From: an uncultured Clostridia bacterium
GTDB taxonomy: Bacteria; Bacillota; Clostridia; Oscillospirales; Acutalibacteraceae
Assembly: GCA_937915775.1 (NCBI GenBank)
Contig: CALGGQ010000315.1
Coordinates: 1 to 9,772 of the forward strand
DNA length: 9,772 bases
Reading direction: 5' to 3'
In this document: piece after piece, positions 1-6,248 of the stretch
Layout: each line of letters begins with the position of its first letter
Numbering within the stretch: the first letter of the stretch is position 1
Translations under genes and position numbers: made by a program
Notes under the pieces: model-generated
Told to the model about the DNA's origin: nothing
What the model saw: only the letters and a program-made list of their open reading frames with translations
Databases searched by the model: none

Positions 1-1
1 G

Positions 2-409
2 TCCCGCCGTATCTATGAAGAGGCTGACCGTATGCCCGGCGTTACCGGTGAAAATATGGTTATGCTGCTTGAGACCCGTCTTGACAACGTTGTTTACCGT
101 CTTGGCTTCTGCCAGACCAGAAAGCAGGCGCGTCAGTTCGTTTCTCACGCTCACTTTGCGGTGAATGGCAAGAAGGTTAACATCCCGTCCTACAGAGTAA
201 AGGTCGGTGACGTTATCTCCGTTCGCGAAGGCAGCAAGGACATCGCCATTTTCAAGGCTGTTAAGGAAGAAGGTCCTTCACAGTTAGTTCCGAAGTGGGT
301 TGAGCTCAATCAGGAAGACCTTTCCGGTAAAGTGCTTGCACTGCCTACCTCAGAGGATCTGGATTACGATTTACAGTACAACCTGATTGTTGAGTTCTAT
401 TCAAAATAA
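2..409 (+). CDS. rpsD: 30S ribosomal protein S4, C-terminal part (5' end outside window)
   Basis: This is the last 135 codons of ribosomal protein S4, a primary 16S rRNA binding protein of the small subunit that in many bacteria also represses its own operon. The frame is open from base 2, so the gene starts upstream of the window; about one third of a usual ~200-residue S4 is missing. The visible part has the family signature GVTGENMVMLLETRLDNVVY, followed by the S4 RNA-binding domain (YRLGFCQTRKQARQFVSHAH, then VNGKKVNIPSYRVKVGDVI) and the conserved C-terminal tail ending in VEFYSK. An internal ATG at 32 is not the real start because the conserved S4 sequence continues upstream of it. The gene is followed 63 bases later by rpoA, the usual order at the end of the Firmicute alpha operon. 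It stops with TAA. Confidence 0.97.
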   Translation, partial: SRRIYEEADRMPGVTGENMVMLLETRLDNVVYRLGFCQTRKQARQFVSHAHFAVNGKKVNIPSYRVKVGDVISVREGSKDIAIFKAVKEEGPSQLVPKWVELNQEDLSGKVLALPTSEDLDYDLQYNLIVEFYSK

Positions 410-472
410 TAAGATTTTTCTTATCATTATTATCGGAACACTGCAACACAACAAAGTTTAGGAGGCTTTTAA

Positions 473-1429
473 ATGATAGAAATTGATAAGCCTAATATCG
501 AAATAGTAGATTTATCTACTCAGGGAAGCAGAAGCGTAGGCAGATTTGTGGTTGAGCCGCTCGAAAGAGGTTTTGGCACAACACTCGGAAACTCGATGAG
601 AAGAGTTCTTCTCTCCTCCCTTCCGGGTTATGCAATCACTTCCGTAAAGATTGACGGTGTTTTACACGAATTTTCAACGATTCCTCATGTGAAAGAGGAT
701 GTGACGGAGATTGTTCTGAATCTCAAGAATGTGATTTTAAAAATCCATGACGAGAATCCGAAAACGCTCTATATCGAAGCGTCCGGCGAGGGCGAAATCA
801 CCGCAGGTGATATTAAGCACGACGCCGATGTGGAAATCTTAAACCCTGAGCTTCATCTGGCCTATCTGGATGACGGCGCCAGCGTGATTATGGAGCTGAC
901 CGCGGACAGCGGCAGAGGCTATGTTCCTTGCGACAGAAACAAGCAGCTGATGAATCTTCCGATCGGAACGATTGCTATCGACTCCATTTATACGCCGGTT
1001 CTCAAGGTGAATTACACCGTTGAAAATACGCGTGTCGGCCAGCAAACTGACCTTGATAAGCTTATTCTCGATGTTGAGACTGACGGAACAATTCCGGCAG
1101 ATGAAGCAGCTTCCTTAGCTGCCAAGATTTTGAATGAGCATCTCAACCTCTTTGTGAATCTCTCTGAAGAGATGAGCAATGCCGAAATCATGGTTGAAAA
1201 AGACGATGACGGCAAGGAAAAGGTTCTTGAGATGACCATTGAAGAGCTTGACCTTTCTGTGCGCTCCTTCAACTGCTTGAAGAGAGCCGGAATTAATACT
1301 GTTGAAGACTTAATCGGAAAATCCGAAGAAGATATGATGAAAGTGAGAAACCTCGGCAGAAAGTCGCTTGACGAAGTCGTCGGCAAGCTGGCTACGCTCG
1401 GTTTCAAGCTTGCAAAGGAAGAGGACTAA
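473..1429 (+). CDS. rpoA: DNA-directed RNA polymerase subunit alpha
   Basis: This encodes the alpha subunit of RNA polymerase, whose dimer is the scaffold for assembly of beta and beta' and whose C-terminal domain contacts UP elements and activators. The 318-residue product has the normal length. The N-terminal dimerisation domain shows the typical VEPLERGFGTTLGNSMRRVL stretch at about residues 27-46. The C-terminal domain at about 255-313 shows LDLSVRSFNCLKRAGI and the helix-hairpin-helix segment VRNLGRKSLDEV. The arginine of VRSFNCLK corresponds to the DNA-contacting arginine of the family. The start is supported by AGGAGG at 460-465, seven bases before the ATG. It lies between rpsD and rplQ and is expected to be cotranscribed with them. 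The stop is TAA. Nothing unusual is seen. Confidence 0.98.
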   Translation: MIEIDKPNIEIVDLSTQGSRSVGRFVVEPLERGFGTTLGNSMRRVLLSSLPGYAITSVKIDGVLHEFSTIPHVKEDVTEIVLNLKNVILKIHDENPKTLYIEASGEGEITAGDIKHDADVEILNPELHLAYLDDGASVIMELTADSGRGYVPCDRNKQLMNLPIGTIAIDSIYTPVLKVNYTVENTRVGQQTDLDKLILDVETDGTIPADEAASLAAKILNEHLNLFVNLSEEMSNAEIMVEKDDDGKEKVLEMTIEELDLSVRSFNCLKRAGINTVEDLIGKSEEDMMKVRNLGRKSLDEVVGKLATLGFKLAKEED

Positions 1430-1444
1430 AAGGAGGGAATTTCT

Positions 1445-1786
1445 ATGCCAGGTAGCAGAAAATTGGGCAGACCTACAGATCAGAGAAAGGCGATGCTCAG
1501 AGGACTCGTTACTTATCTTTTAGAGAACGGCAGAATTGAAACGACCGTTACAAGAGCAAAGGAAGTCCGCGCCCTTGCGGAGAGAATGATTTCTCTCGGT
1601 AAGGAGGATACCCTTCATGCAAGAAGACAGGTGCTTTCTTATGTAACTAAGGAAGACGTTGTAAAGAAGCTTTTTGATGAAATTGCTCCGAAGTATGAAG
1701 ACAGAAACGGTGGTTACACTCGTATTATCAAAACAGGCCCTCGTCGCGGCGACGCAGCCGAGATGGGCATTATTGAGCTTGTTTAA
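1445..1786 (+). CDS. rplQ: 50S ribosomal protein L17
   Basis: Ribosomal protein L17 sits near the exit tunnel of the large subunit. The 113-residue product is a normal bacterial length. It carries the family hallmarks: the basic N-terminus RKLGRPTDQRKAMLRGLV, the segment GRIETTVTRAKEVRALAERM, and the C-terminal YTRIIKTGPRRGDAAEMGII. AGGAGG at 1431-1436 lies eight bases before the ATG. The gene follows rpoA after only 15 bases and is the last gene of the operon: a strong intrinsic terminator begins seven bases after its TAA stop. In many Firmicutes the next genes are the energy-coupling-factor transporter genes; here a purine operon follows instead. Confidence 0.98.
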   Translation: MPGSRKLGRPTDQRKAMLRGLVTYLLENGRIETTVTRAKEVRALAERMISLGKEDTLHARRQVLSYVTKEDVVKKLFDEIAPKYEDRNGGYTRIIKTGPRRGDAAEMGIIELV

Positions 1787-1792
1787 CAATTA

Positions 1793-1830
1793 CACCCAAA
1801 CGGCAGTGCGCCGTTTGGGTGCTTTTTATT
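1793..1830 (+). terminator. Intrinsic terminator of the rpsD-rpoA-rplQ operon
   Basis: A perfect 12-base-pair stem pairs CACCCAAACGGC (1793-1804) with GCCGTTTGGGTG (1810-1821) around the five-base loop AGTGC. It is followed at once by CTTTTTATT. The stem and U-run are those of a rho-independent terminator, placed just after rplQ. It separates the ribosomal operon from the purine operon, whose own promoter starts about 12 bases further on. Confidence 0.95.
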
Positions 1831-1841
1831 GAAGTTGTCTA

Positions 1842-1870
1842 TTGTGGCAGGATGCGTTTTATGCTACAAT
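1842..1870 (+). promoter_or_regulatory. Predicted sigma-A promoter of the purine operon
   Basis: A -35-like TTGTGG (1842-1847) is separated by 17 bases from TACAAT (1865-1870), a close match to the -10 consensus. The TG at 1862-1863 gives an extended -10, which could offset the weak -35. Transcription would start near 1877, leaving a leader of about 25 bases before purE. That is too short for a guanine riboswitch or an attenuator. The -35 begins only 12 bases after the preceding terminator. Position and spacing support the call; no start site has been measured. Confidence 0.7.
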
Positions 1871-1886
1871 AAACTATCATCTGTTT

Positions 1887-1893
1887 GAGGAGG
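1887..1893 (+). promoter_or_regulatory. purE ribosome binding site (decides the start)
   Basis: GAGGAGG lies eight bases before the ATG at 1902. The reading frame is also open upstream to a TTG at 1842, but that codon falls inside the -35 element of the promoter and has no ribosome binding site. The ATG at 1902 also gives the usual PurE N-terminus MKKVAIIMGSDSD, so it is the start chosen. Confidence 0.9.
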
Positions 1894-1901
1894 ATTACGG
1901 G

Positions 1902-2399
1902 ATGAAAAAGGTTGCCATCATTATGGGCTCTGACAGTGATTTGCCGGTTGTTTCGCCGGCGATTCAGCAGTTAAAGGAGCTTGGTATTGAAACACAGGTG
2001 CGCGTGATGTCGGCGCACAGAACGCCCGAAGCGGCGCACGATTTTTCAAAGAGCGCGAAGGAAAACGGCTTTGGCGTTATCATTGCGGCAGCCGGTATGG
2101 CAGCCCACCTCGGCGGTGTGCTGGCGGCTTCCACTACGCTGCCGGTCATTGGTATTCCGTGCTCCGGCAAGGTGCTGGACGGTATGGACGCGCTGCTCTC
2201 CACCGTGATGATGCCGCCGGGTATTCCCGTGGCAACAGTCGGCGTGAACGCGGCTAAGAATGCGGCGCTGCTTGCGGCGGAAATCTTAGCGCTCAGTGAC
2301 GAGGCGCTCAGCGAAAAATTGGATGCTATGCGCAAAGAAATGGCGGCGCAGGTGGCGGAAAAGGACGCTGCCCTGCAGGAAAAACTGAAAGAACGATAA
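1902..2399 (+). CDS. purE: N5-carboxyaminoimidazole ribonucleotide mutase (PurE)
   Basis: PurE makes 4-carboxy-AIR in purine synthesis. In most bacteria it rearranges N5-CAIR made by PurK (class I); class II enzymes carboxylate AIR directly. The 165-residue product has the phosphate-binding start IIMGSDSDLPVV (residues 6-17), the catalytic motif SAHRTPE (37-43, histidine 39), GMAAHLGGVLA (65-75), and the IPVATVGVNAAKNAALLAAEI segment near residues 108-128. The AHL histidine and the overall pattern look more like class I than like the spirochaete-type class II enzymes. No purK is adjacent, so the class cannot be settled here. It is the first gene of the operon, directly behind the promoter. 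A 69-base gap holding a palindromic element separates it from purM. The stop is TAA. Confidence 0.96.
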   Translation: MKKVAIIMGSDSDLPVVSPAIQQLKELGIETQVRVMSAHRTPEAAHDFSKSAKENGFGVIIAAAGMAAHLGGVLAASTTLPVIGIPCSGKVLDGMDALLSTVMMPPGIPVATVGVNAAKNAALLAAEILALSDEALSEKLDAMRKEMAAQVAEKDAALQEKLKER

Positions 2400-2421
2400 G
2401 CATTCTACTGAAACAGAAAAG

Positions 2422-2448
2422 GTAGGGGACGGCGTCCTCGACGTCCCG
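2422..2448. repeat. GTAGGG palindromic element, copy 1 (purE/purM gap)
   Basis: A short element starts GTAGGGGACG and ends CGTCCCG, with GGGACG (2426-2431) able to pair with CGTCCC (2442-2447) around a ten-base loop. A second pairing, GGAC (2427-2430) with GTCC (2434-2437), is also possible. It takes up much of the only large gap inside the operon and ends eight bases before the purM ribosome binding site. A related element sits before purD at 4845-4869 with the same start, GTAGGG, and the same kind of GGACG/CGTCC stem. It has no T-run, so it is not a terminator. It resembles small dispersed palindromic repeats of Clostridia, a likeness I recall and have not searched. Confidence 0.65.
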
Positions 2449-2468
2449 TATTAACCAAGGAGAATCAT

Positions 2469-3506
2469 ATGCAAAACAGCTACAGCGACAGCTATGCGGC
2501 GGCAGGCGTGGACGTCACCGCCGGTTATGAAAGTGTGGAGCTTATCAAGGCTCATGTCAAAAAAACAGTGATTCCGGGCGTGCTCGGCGGTATCGGCGGC
2601 TTCGGCGGTATGTTTGAGCTGCCGCTCGGTGATTATCAGAATCCCGTGCTCGTTTCAGGTACTGACGGCGTCGGCACGAAAATCAAGCTCGCGCAGCTGA
2701 TGGACAAGCACGATACCATCGGTATCGACTGCGTGGCAATGTGCGTCAACGATGTGGCGTGCAGCGGTGCGAAGCCGCTGTTCTTCCTTGACTATATTGC
2801 CTGCGGCAAAAACTACCCGAAGAAAATTGAGCAGATTGTCAAGGGCGTGGCGGACGGCTGCGTGATGGCAGGTTGCGCGTTGGTCGGCGGTGAAACGGCG
2901 GAGCACCCGGGCGTGATGGCGGACGATGATTACGATTTAGCGGGCTTCACTGTAGGTATCGGTGAAAAGGACCGGCTCGTGTCCGGCGAGCATCTGAAGG
3001 CGGGCAATGCCTTAATCGGTGTGGCTTCTTCGGGTATTCATTCAAACGGCTTTTCACTCATCAGAAAAGTATTCAATATAAATGAGGACACCATCAAGGT
3101 GCATTATGACGAACTCGGCAGCACACTCGGTGAGGAGCTGATTACCCCGACAAGAATATACGTCAAACCGCTGCTGACCTTGATGGAAAGCGTCAGAGTG
3201 AACGCGATTTCGCATATTACCGGCGGCGGCTTTTATGAGAACGTGCCGCGGATGTTAAACGACGATACCCTTGCCGTGATTGAAAAGGACAAGTGCTTTA
3301 GCAAGCCGATTTTCGATTTGATTCAGAAAACAGGCGCTATCCCGGAGCACGATATGTATAATACCTTCAATATGGGCACGGGCTTGGTCATTGCCGTTGA
3401 CAGCGATAAAGCGGACGAAGCCGTGCGGCTTCTGAACGCTGCCGGCGAGCAGGCTGCCGTCATCGGTGAAGTGAAAAACGGCGAAAAGGGAGTGGAGCTC
3501 TTATGA
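2469..3506 (+). CDS. purM: Phosphoribosylformylglycinamidine cyclo-ligase (AIR synthetase, PurM)
   Basis: PurM closes the imidazole ring, turning FGAM into AIR with ATP. The 345-residue product has the usual length. Visible motifs are the N-terminal YAAAGVDVTAGYESVELIK, the glycine-rich loop GVLGGIGGFGGMFEL (37-51), PVLVSGTDGVGTKIKLA (59-75), the metal/ATP region DCVAMCVNDVACSGAKPLFFLDY (87-109), GGETAEHPG (140-148), SSGIHSNGFSLIR (187-199), HITGGGFYENVPR (249-261) and NMGTGLVIAV (301-310). AAGGAG at 2457-2462 lies six bases before the ATG. The stop overlaps the purN start in ATGA, which suggests translational coupling. The product of this step is the substrate of PurE, encoded by the gene just upstream. 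Confidence 0.97.
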   Translation: MQNSYSDSYAAAGVDVTAGYESVELIKAHVKKTVIPGVLGGIGGFGGMFELPLGDYQNPVLVSGTDGVGTKIKLAQLMDKHDTIGIDCVAMCVNDVACSGAKPLFFLDYIACGKNYPKKIEQIVKGVADGCVMAGCALVGGETAEHPGVMADDDYDLAGFTVGIGEKDRLVSGEHLKAGNALIGVASSGIHSNGFSLIRKVFNINEDTIKVHYDELGSTLGEELITPTRIYVKPLLTLMESVRVNAISHITGGGFYENVPRMLNDDTLAVIEKDKCFSKPIFDLIQKTGAIPEHDMYNTFNMGTGLVIAVDSDKADEAVRLLNAAGEQAAVIGEVKNGEKGVELL

Positions 3507-4126
3507 TGAATATCGCAGTATTTGTCTCCGGCGGCGGCACCAACTTGCAGGCGCTGCTTGATGCTGAAGCACGCGGCGAAATCAAAAACGGTAAAATCAC
3601 CTTTGTGCTCGCCTCCAACGAGAATGCCTATGCACTGGAACGAGCGAAAAAAGCCGGCGTGGAAACCGCGGTGGTCAGCCGTAAGGCATACGATTCCAAG
3701 GCGGATTACGACAGGGCAATTCTGGCGACGCTCGAGGGCAGAAGCATTGATTTAATCGTGCTGGCGGGCTTCCTTTCCATTCTCGGCGAGGACTTAATCA
3801 AAGCATACCGCAACCGCATTATCAACATTCATCCGAGCCTGATTCCGCTTTTTTGCGGCGACGGCTTTTACGGCAAAAAGGTGCATACCGCCGTGCTTGC
3901 AAGCGGGATGAAGGTGACGGGTGCGACGGCGCATTTCGTCAATGAGATTACGGACGGCGGCGCGATTATTCTGCAAAAGGCGGTTCCGATTGAACCGGGC
4001 GATAGTGAGGATATTTTGCAGTATCGCGTGATGCGGCAGGCGGAATGGGAGATTTTGCCGAAGGCAGTATCCCTATTCTGCGAGGGCAGAATTAAAATCA
4101 ACGGCAATAAAACAGAAATTGTGTGA
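3503..4126 (+). CDS. purN: Phosphoribosylglycinamide formyltransferase (PurN, folate-dependent)
   Basis: PurN transfers a formyl group from 10-formyl-tetrahydrofolate to GAR, the third step of purine synthesis. The 207-residue product starts with the phosphate-binding motif FVSGGGTNLQALLDAE (7-22). It keeps the catalytic residues of the family: Asn108 and His110 in INIHPSLIP, and Asp151 in EITDGGAIILQ. The segment after IHPSLIP reads LFCGDGFYGKKVH, longer than the enterobacterial loop, as in many clostridial enzymes. Two start codons stand in tandem (ATG at 3503 and 3506). The GGAG at 3494-3497 is five or eight bases away, so either may be used. The first ATG overlaps the purM stop by four bases. 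The stop is TGA. The next gene starts ten bases later. Confidence 0.96.
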   Translation: MMNIAVFVSGGGTNLQALLDAEARGEIKNGKITFVLASNENAYALERAKKAGVETAVVSRKAYDSKADYDRAILATLEGRSIDLIVLAGFLSILGEDLIKAYRNRIINIHPSLIPLFCGDGFYGKKVHTAVLASGMKVTGATAHFVNEITDGGAIILQKAVPIEPGDSEDILQYRVMRQAEWEILPKAVSLFCEGRIKINGNKTEIV

Positions 4127-4129
4127 GGT
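4125..4129 (+). promoter_or_regulatory. purO ribosome binding site (decides the start)
   Basis: GAGGT, overlapping the purN stop codon TGA (4124-4126), lies seven bases before the ATG at 4137. The frame could also begin at a TTG at 4119 inside purN, but that codon has no ribosome binding site. The ATG is therefore preferred. Confidence 0.75.
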
Positions 4130-4136
4130 AGAATCG

Positions 4137-4841
4137 ATGGAAATCAAATCACTGGCAACCGAACTGAACACCAATACCTATCCCGGCAGGGGTATCGTCA
4201 TCGGTCAAAGCGCCGACGGCAAAAAGGCGGTCATCGCTTACTTCATTATGGGCAGAAGCGTGAATTCGCGCAACCGTATTTTTGAGGAAAATGACCGCGG
4301 CGGCATCCGCACGAAGGCTTTTGATGAAAGCAAGATGGAGGACCCGCATCTGATTATTTATAACCCCGTGCTGAAGCTGGATGGCAAGACGATTGTCACC
4401 AACGGCGACCAGACGGATACCATCTATGACTATATGAAAGAGGGGCACTGCTACCGTCACGCGCTGTTAACCAGAGAGTATGAGGACGACGCGCCGAATT
4501 ATACCCCCAGAATTTCCGCGGTGGTGAAGCCGAACGGCGATTACAATATGTCTATTTTAAAATCCAATATGGGCAAGCCGCAGTGCGTGCGCTTCTTCTT
4601 TGAATATCCCGCGATGGCAGGCGTCGGTCACTTCCTGCATACATATAAGTGTGACGGCAACCCGATTCCGTCCTTTGAGGGCGAGCCGACTCCCGTTGCC
4701 ATCGGCAATGATGATATTGATACCTTCACCGCGACGGTCTGGGATAATCTGAATGAAGACAACAAGGTATCGCTGTTTACCCGTTTCATTGACCTGGAAA
4801 CAGGCGTAGAAGAAACAAGAATTATTAATAAAAACCAATGA
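4137..4841 (+). CDS. purO: IMP cyclohydrolase, PurO type
   Basis: This product belongs to the archaeal-type IMP cyclohydrolase family (PurO), which closes FAICAR to IMP, the last step of the pathway. It is unrelated to the cyclohydrolase half of bifunctional PurH. The 234 residues carry NTYPGRGIVIGQS (13-25), GRSVNSRNRIF (39-49), IVTNGDQTDTIYDYM (86-100) and DDAPNYTPRISAVVK (117-131). The last two parallel the NGSHTDTI and NTPRI motifs I recall from the methanogen enzyme. PurO-like genes are found in Clostridia beside purine genes, often next to a separate AICAR formyltransferase gene. No such gene lies beside it here. The gene follows purN by ten bases and ends in TGA, followed by a palindromic element and purD. 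I am confident of the family and slightly less so of the exact activity. Confidence 0.88.
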   Translation: MEIKSLATELNTNTYPGRGIVIGQSADGKKAVIAYFIMGRSVNSRNRIFEENDRGGIRTKAFDESKMEDPHLIIYNPVLKLDGKTIVTNGDQTDTIYDYMKEGHCYRHALLTREYEDDAPNYTPRISAVVKPNGDYNMSILKSNMGKPQCVRFFFEYPAMAGVGHFLHTYKCDGNPIPSFEGEPTPVAIGNDDIDTFTATVWDNLNEDNKVSLFTRFIDLETGVEETRIINKNQ

Positions 4842-4844
4842 ACC

Positions 4845-4869
4845 GTAGGGACGAGCATTGCTCGTCCGC
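4845..4869. repeat. GTAGGG palindromic element, copy 2 (purO/purD gap)
   Basis: The element begins GTAGGGACGAGC. GGACGAGC (4849-4856) and GCTCGTCC (4860-4867) form a perfect eight-base-pair stem around the loop ATT. It lies four bases after the purO stop and ends just before the purD ribosome binding site. Copy 1 at 2422-2448 has the same GTAGGG start, an inverted GGACG/CGTCC stem, and the same placement just upstream of the next gene. There is no T-run. In an mRNA it would fold into a stable hairpin directly ahead of purD, which could protect the message or tune translation, but that is inference. Confidence 0.75.
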
Positions 4870-4871
4870 TC

Positions 4872-4876
4872 AGGAG
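4872..4876 (+). promoter_or_regulatory. purD ribosome binding site (decides the start)
   Basis: AGGAG lies six bases before the ATG at 4883. The frame is also open back to an ATG at 4838 that overlaps the purO stop, but the extra 15 residues would be encoded mostly by the palindromic element and no ribosome binding site precedes that codon. The ATG at 4883 gives the standard PurD N-terminus MRVLVVGSGGREHAL. Confidence 0.92.
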
Positions 4877-4882
4877 AAAAAT

Positions 4883-6157
4883 ATGAGGGTATTAGTAGTA
4901 GGCTCCGGCGGCAGAGAGCACGCTTTAATTAAAAAAATCAAGGAATCGCCGAAGGTGGATTATATCGCCTGCTGCCCCGGCAACGGCGGCATTGCGTACG
5001 ATGCGGAGTGCTTTCCTGTCGGTGCGACGGATATTGACGGTGTGGTGTCGCTTGCGAAAGAGATAAAGGCGGATTTCGTGGTCGTAGCGCCCGATGATCC
5101 GCTGGTAATGGGCATGGTGGACGCACTGAATGAAAAGGGCTTTGCCACCTTCGGACCGAAGGCGAACGCCGCCATCATTGAGGGCAGCAAGGTGTTCTCC
5201 AAAAATCTGATGCTCAAATACGGCATCCCGACGGCGGAATACAAGGTGTTCGATAATCCGCAGGAGGCGATTGCCTACATCAAGGAAAAGAACGAATTTC
5301 CTACCGTCATCAAGGCGGACGGTTTGGCGCTCGGCAAGGGCGTTATCATTCCCGAAACGTTTGAGGAAGCCGTTGCCGGCGTGAAAGAAATCATGGAGGA
5401 TAAGGTATTCGGTGCGAGCGGCAACAAGGTCGTGGTGGAGGAATTCCTCACCGGTCCCGAGGTGTCCGTTCTCGCCTTTACGGACGGCAAGTGCGTTAAG
5501 CCGATGGTGTCCTCGATGGACCACAAGCGTGCGCTTGACGGCGATAAGGGGCTGAACACCGGTGGTATGGGTACTGTCTCCCCGAATCCGTATTATACCG
5601 AGGCGGTTGCCAAGGAGTGTATGGAAACCATCTTCCTCCCGACGATTCACGCGATGAACGCCGAGGGCAGAACGTTCAAGGGCTGCCTGTATTTCGGGCT
5701 GATGATTACCCCCAAGGGACCGAAGGTGATTGAATATAACTGCCGTTTCGGCGACCCGGAAACGCAGGTTGTCCTGCCGCGGCTCAAAACGGATATTGTT
5801 GATATTTTTGAAGCGATTAACAGTGAAACCCTCTCTGACCTCGCGATTGAATGGGATGAGCGCGCCTGCACCTGTGTGATTATGGCGTCCGGCGGCTACC
5901 CGAAATCCTACCCGAAAGGGATTGAGATTACAGGACTGACCGACGGTCAGCTTAGCGGCGTTACCGTTTATCATGCCGGTACCAAGCAGCAGGACGGCAA
6001 GCTCGTGACAGCAGGCGGCAGAGTGCTCGGCGTGACCGCGCTCGGCGATACGCTTGAGGATGCGCTGCAAAAGTCTTATGACGGCGTGCGGCAGATTCAC
6101 TTTGACGGCGCGCACTGGCGTACCGATATCGGCGCGAGAGCGCTCGCGGCAAAATAA
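4883..6157 (+). CDS. purD: Phosphoribosylamine-glycine ligase (GAR synthetase, PurD)
   Basis: PurD joins phosphoribosylamine and glycine with ATP to make GAR, the second step of the pathway and the substrate of PurN. The 424-residue product has the usual length of this ATP-grasp enzyme. It starts with VLVVGSGGREHAL (3-15). It then shows VVVAPDDPLVMGMVDAL (66-82), GPKANAAIIEGSKVFSK (91-107), the ATP-binding segment FPTVIKADGLALGKGV (139-154), LNTGGMGTVSPNP (224-236), and the metal-binding motif EYNCRFGDPETQVVLPR (284-300). The C-terminal domain includes TCVIMASGGYP (330-340) and TAGGRVLGVTALG (376-388). APDDPLV, where many family members have GPEAPLV, is a modest variation. It is the last gene of the operon: a terminator begins within six bases of its TAA stop. 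Confidence 0.97.
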   Translation: MRVLVVGSGGREHALIKKIKESPKVDYIACCPGNGGIAYDAECFPVGATDIDGVVSLAKEIKADFVVVAPDDPLVMGMVDALNEKGFATFGPKANAAIIEGSKVFSKNLMLKYGIPTAEYKVFDNPQEAIAYIKEKNEFPTVIKADGLALGKGVIIPETFEEAVAGVKEIMEDKVFGASGNKVVVEEFLTGPEVSVLAFTDGKCVKPMVSSMDHKRALDGDKGLNTGGMGTVSPNPYYTEAVAKECMETIFLPTIHAMNAEGRTFKGCLYFGLMITPKGPKVIEYNCRFGDPETQVVLPRLKTDIVDIFEAINSETLSDLAIEWDERACTCVIMASGGYPKSYPKGIEITGLTDGQLSGVTVYHAGTKQQDGKLVTAGGRVLGVTALGDTLEDALQKSYDGVRQIHFDGAHWRTDIGARALAAK

Positions 6158-6162
6158 TGTCT

Positions 6163-6191
6163 AACCGGATGGTATCTCCATCCGGTTTTTT
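6163..6191 (+). terminator. Intrinsic terminator of the purine operon
   Basis: A perfect ten-base-pair stem pairs AACCGGATGG (6163-6172) with CCATCCGGTT (6178-6187) around the loop TATCT, and the run of T continues to 6191. It starts five bases after the purD stop. Its position just before a new promoter marks the border between the purine operon and the GH26 unit. Confidence 0.95.
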
Positions 6192-6197
6192 ATACTC

Positions 6198-6226
6198 TTT
6201 TCAAACGGTATGTAATATGCTATACT
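6198..6226 (+). promoter_or_regulatory. Predicted sigma-A promoter of the GH26 unit
   Basis: TTTTCA (6198-6203), a four-of-six match to the -35 consensus, is followed after 17 bases by TATACT (6221-6226), with TG at 6218-6219 as an extended -10. Transcription would begin near 6233, with a leader of only about 16 bases that is mostly ribosome binding site (GGGAGGGG, 6235-6242). The -10 region resembles that of purE (ATGCTATACT against ATGCTACAAT). No operator or catabolite-repression site is obvious. Confidence 0.65.
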
Positions 6227-6248
6227 GAAAGCAAGGGAGGGGAGAGAC

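Noticed and set aside
409..424. A possible terminator between rpsD and rpoA (ATAAG, then CTTAT)
   Set aside because: The stem is only five A/T-rich pairs and no T-run follows it. The rpsD-rpoA pair is normally cotranscribed.
1842..1901. A 20-codon N-terminal extension of PurE from a TTG
   Set aside because: The TTG lies inside the promoter -35 and has no ribosome binding site. The ATG at 1902 has GAGGAGG and gives the normal PurE length.
2422..2448. Copy 1 palindrome as an internal terminator or riboswitch
   Set aside because: It has no T-run after the stem and is far too short for a known riboswitch, and purM continues the same pathway directly after it.
4838..4882. A 15-codon N-terminal extension of PurD starting at an ATG that overlaps the purO stop
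   Set aside because: No ribosome binding site precedes it, the added residues are mostly the translation of the palindromic repeat, and the conserved PurD start with a good ribosome binding site lies at 4883.
4925..6115. A 396-codon open frame on the minus strand opposite purD
   Set aside because: It lies wholly opposite a clearly conserved gene, its sequence resembles no family I know, and long antisense frames are common opposite GC-rich codon-biased genes.
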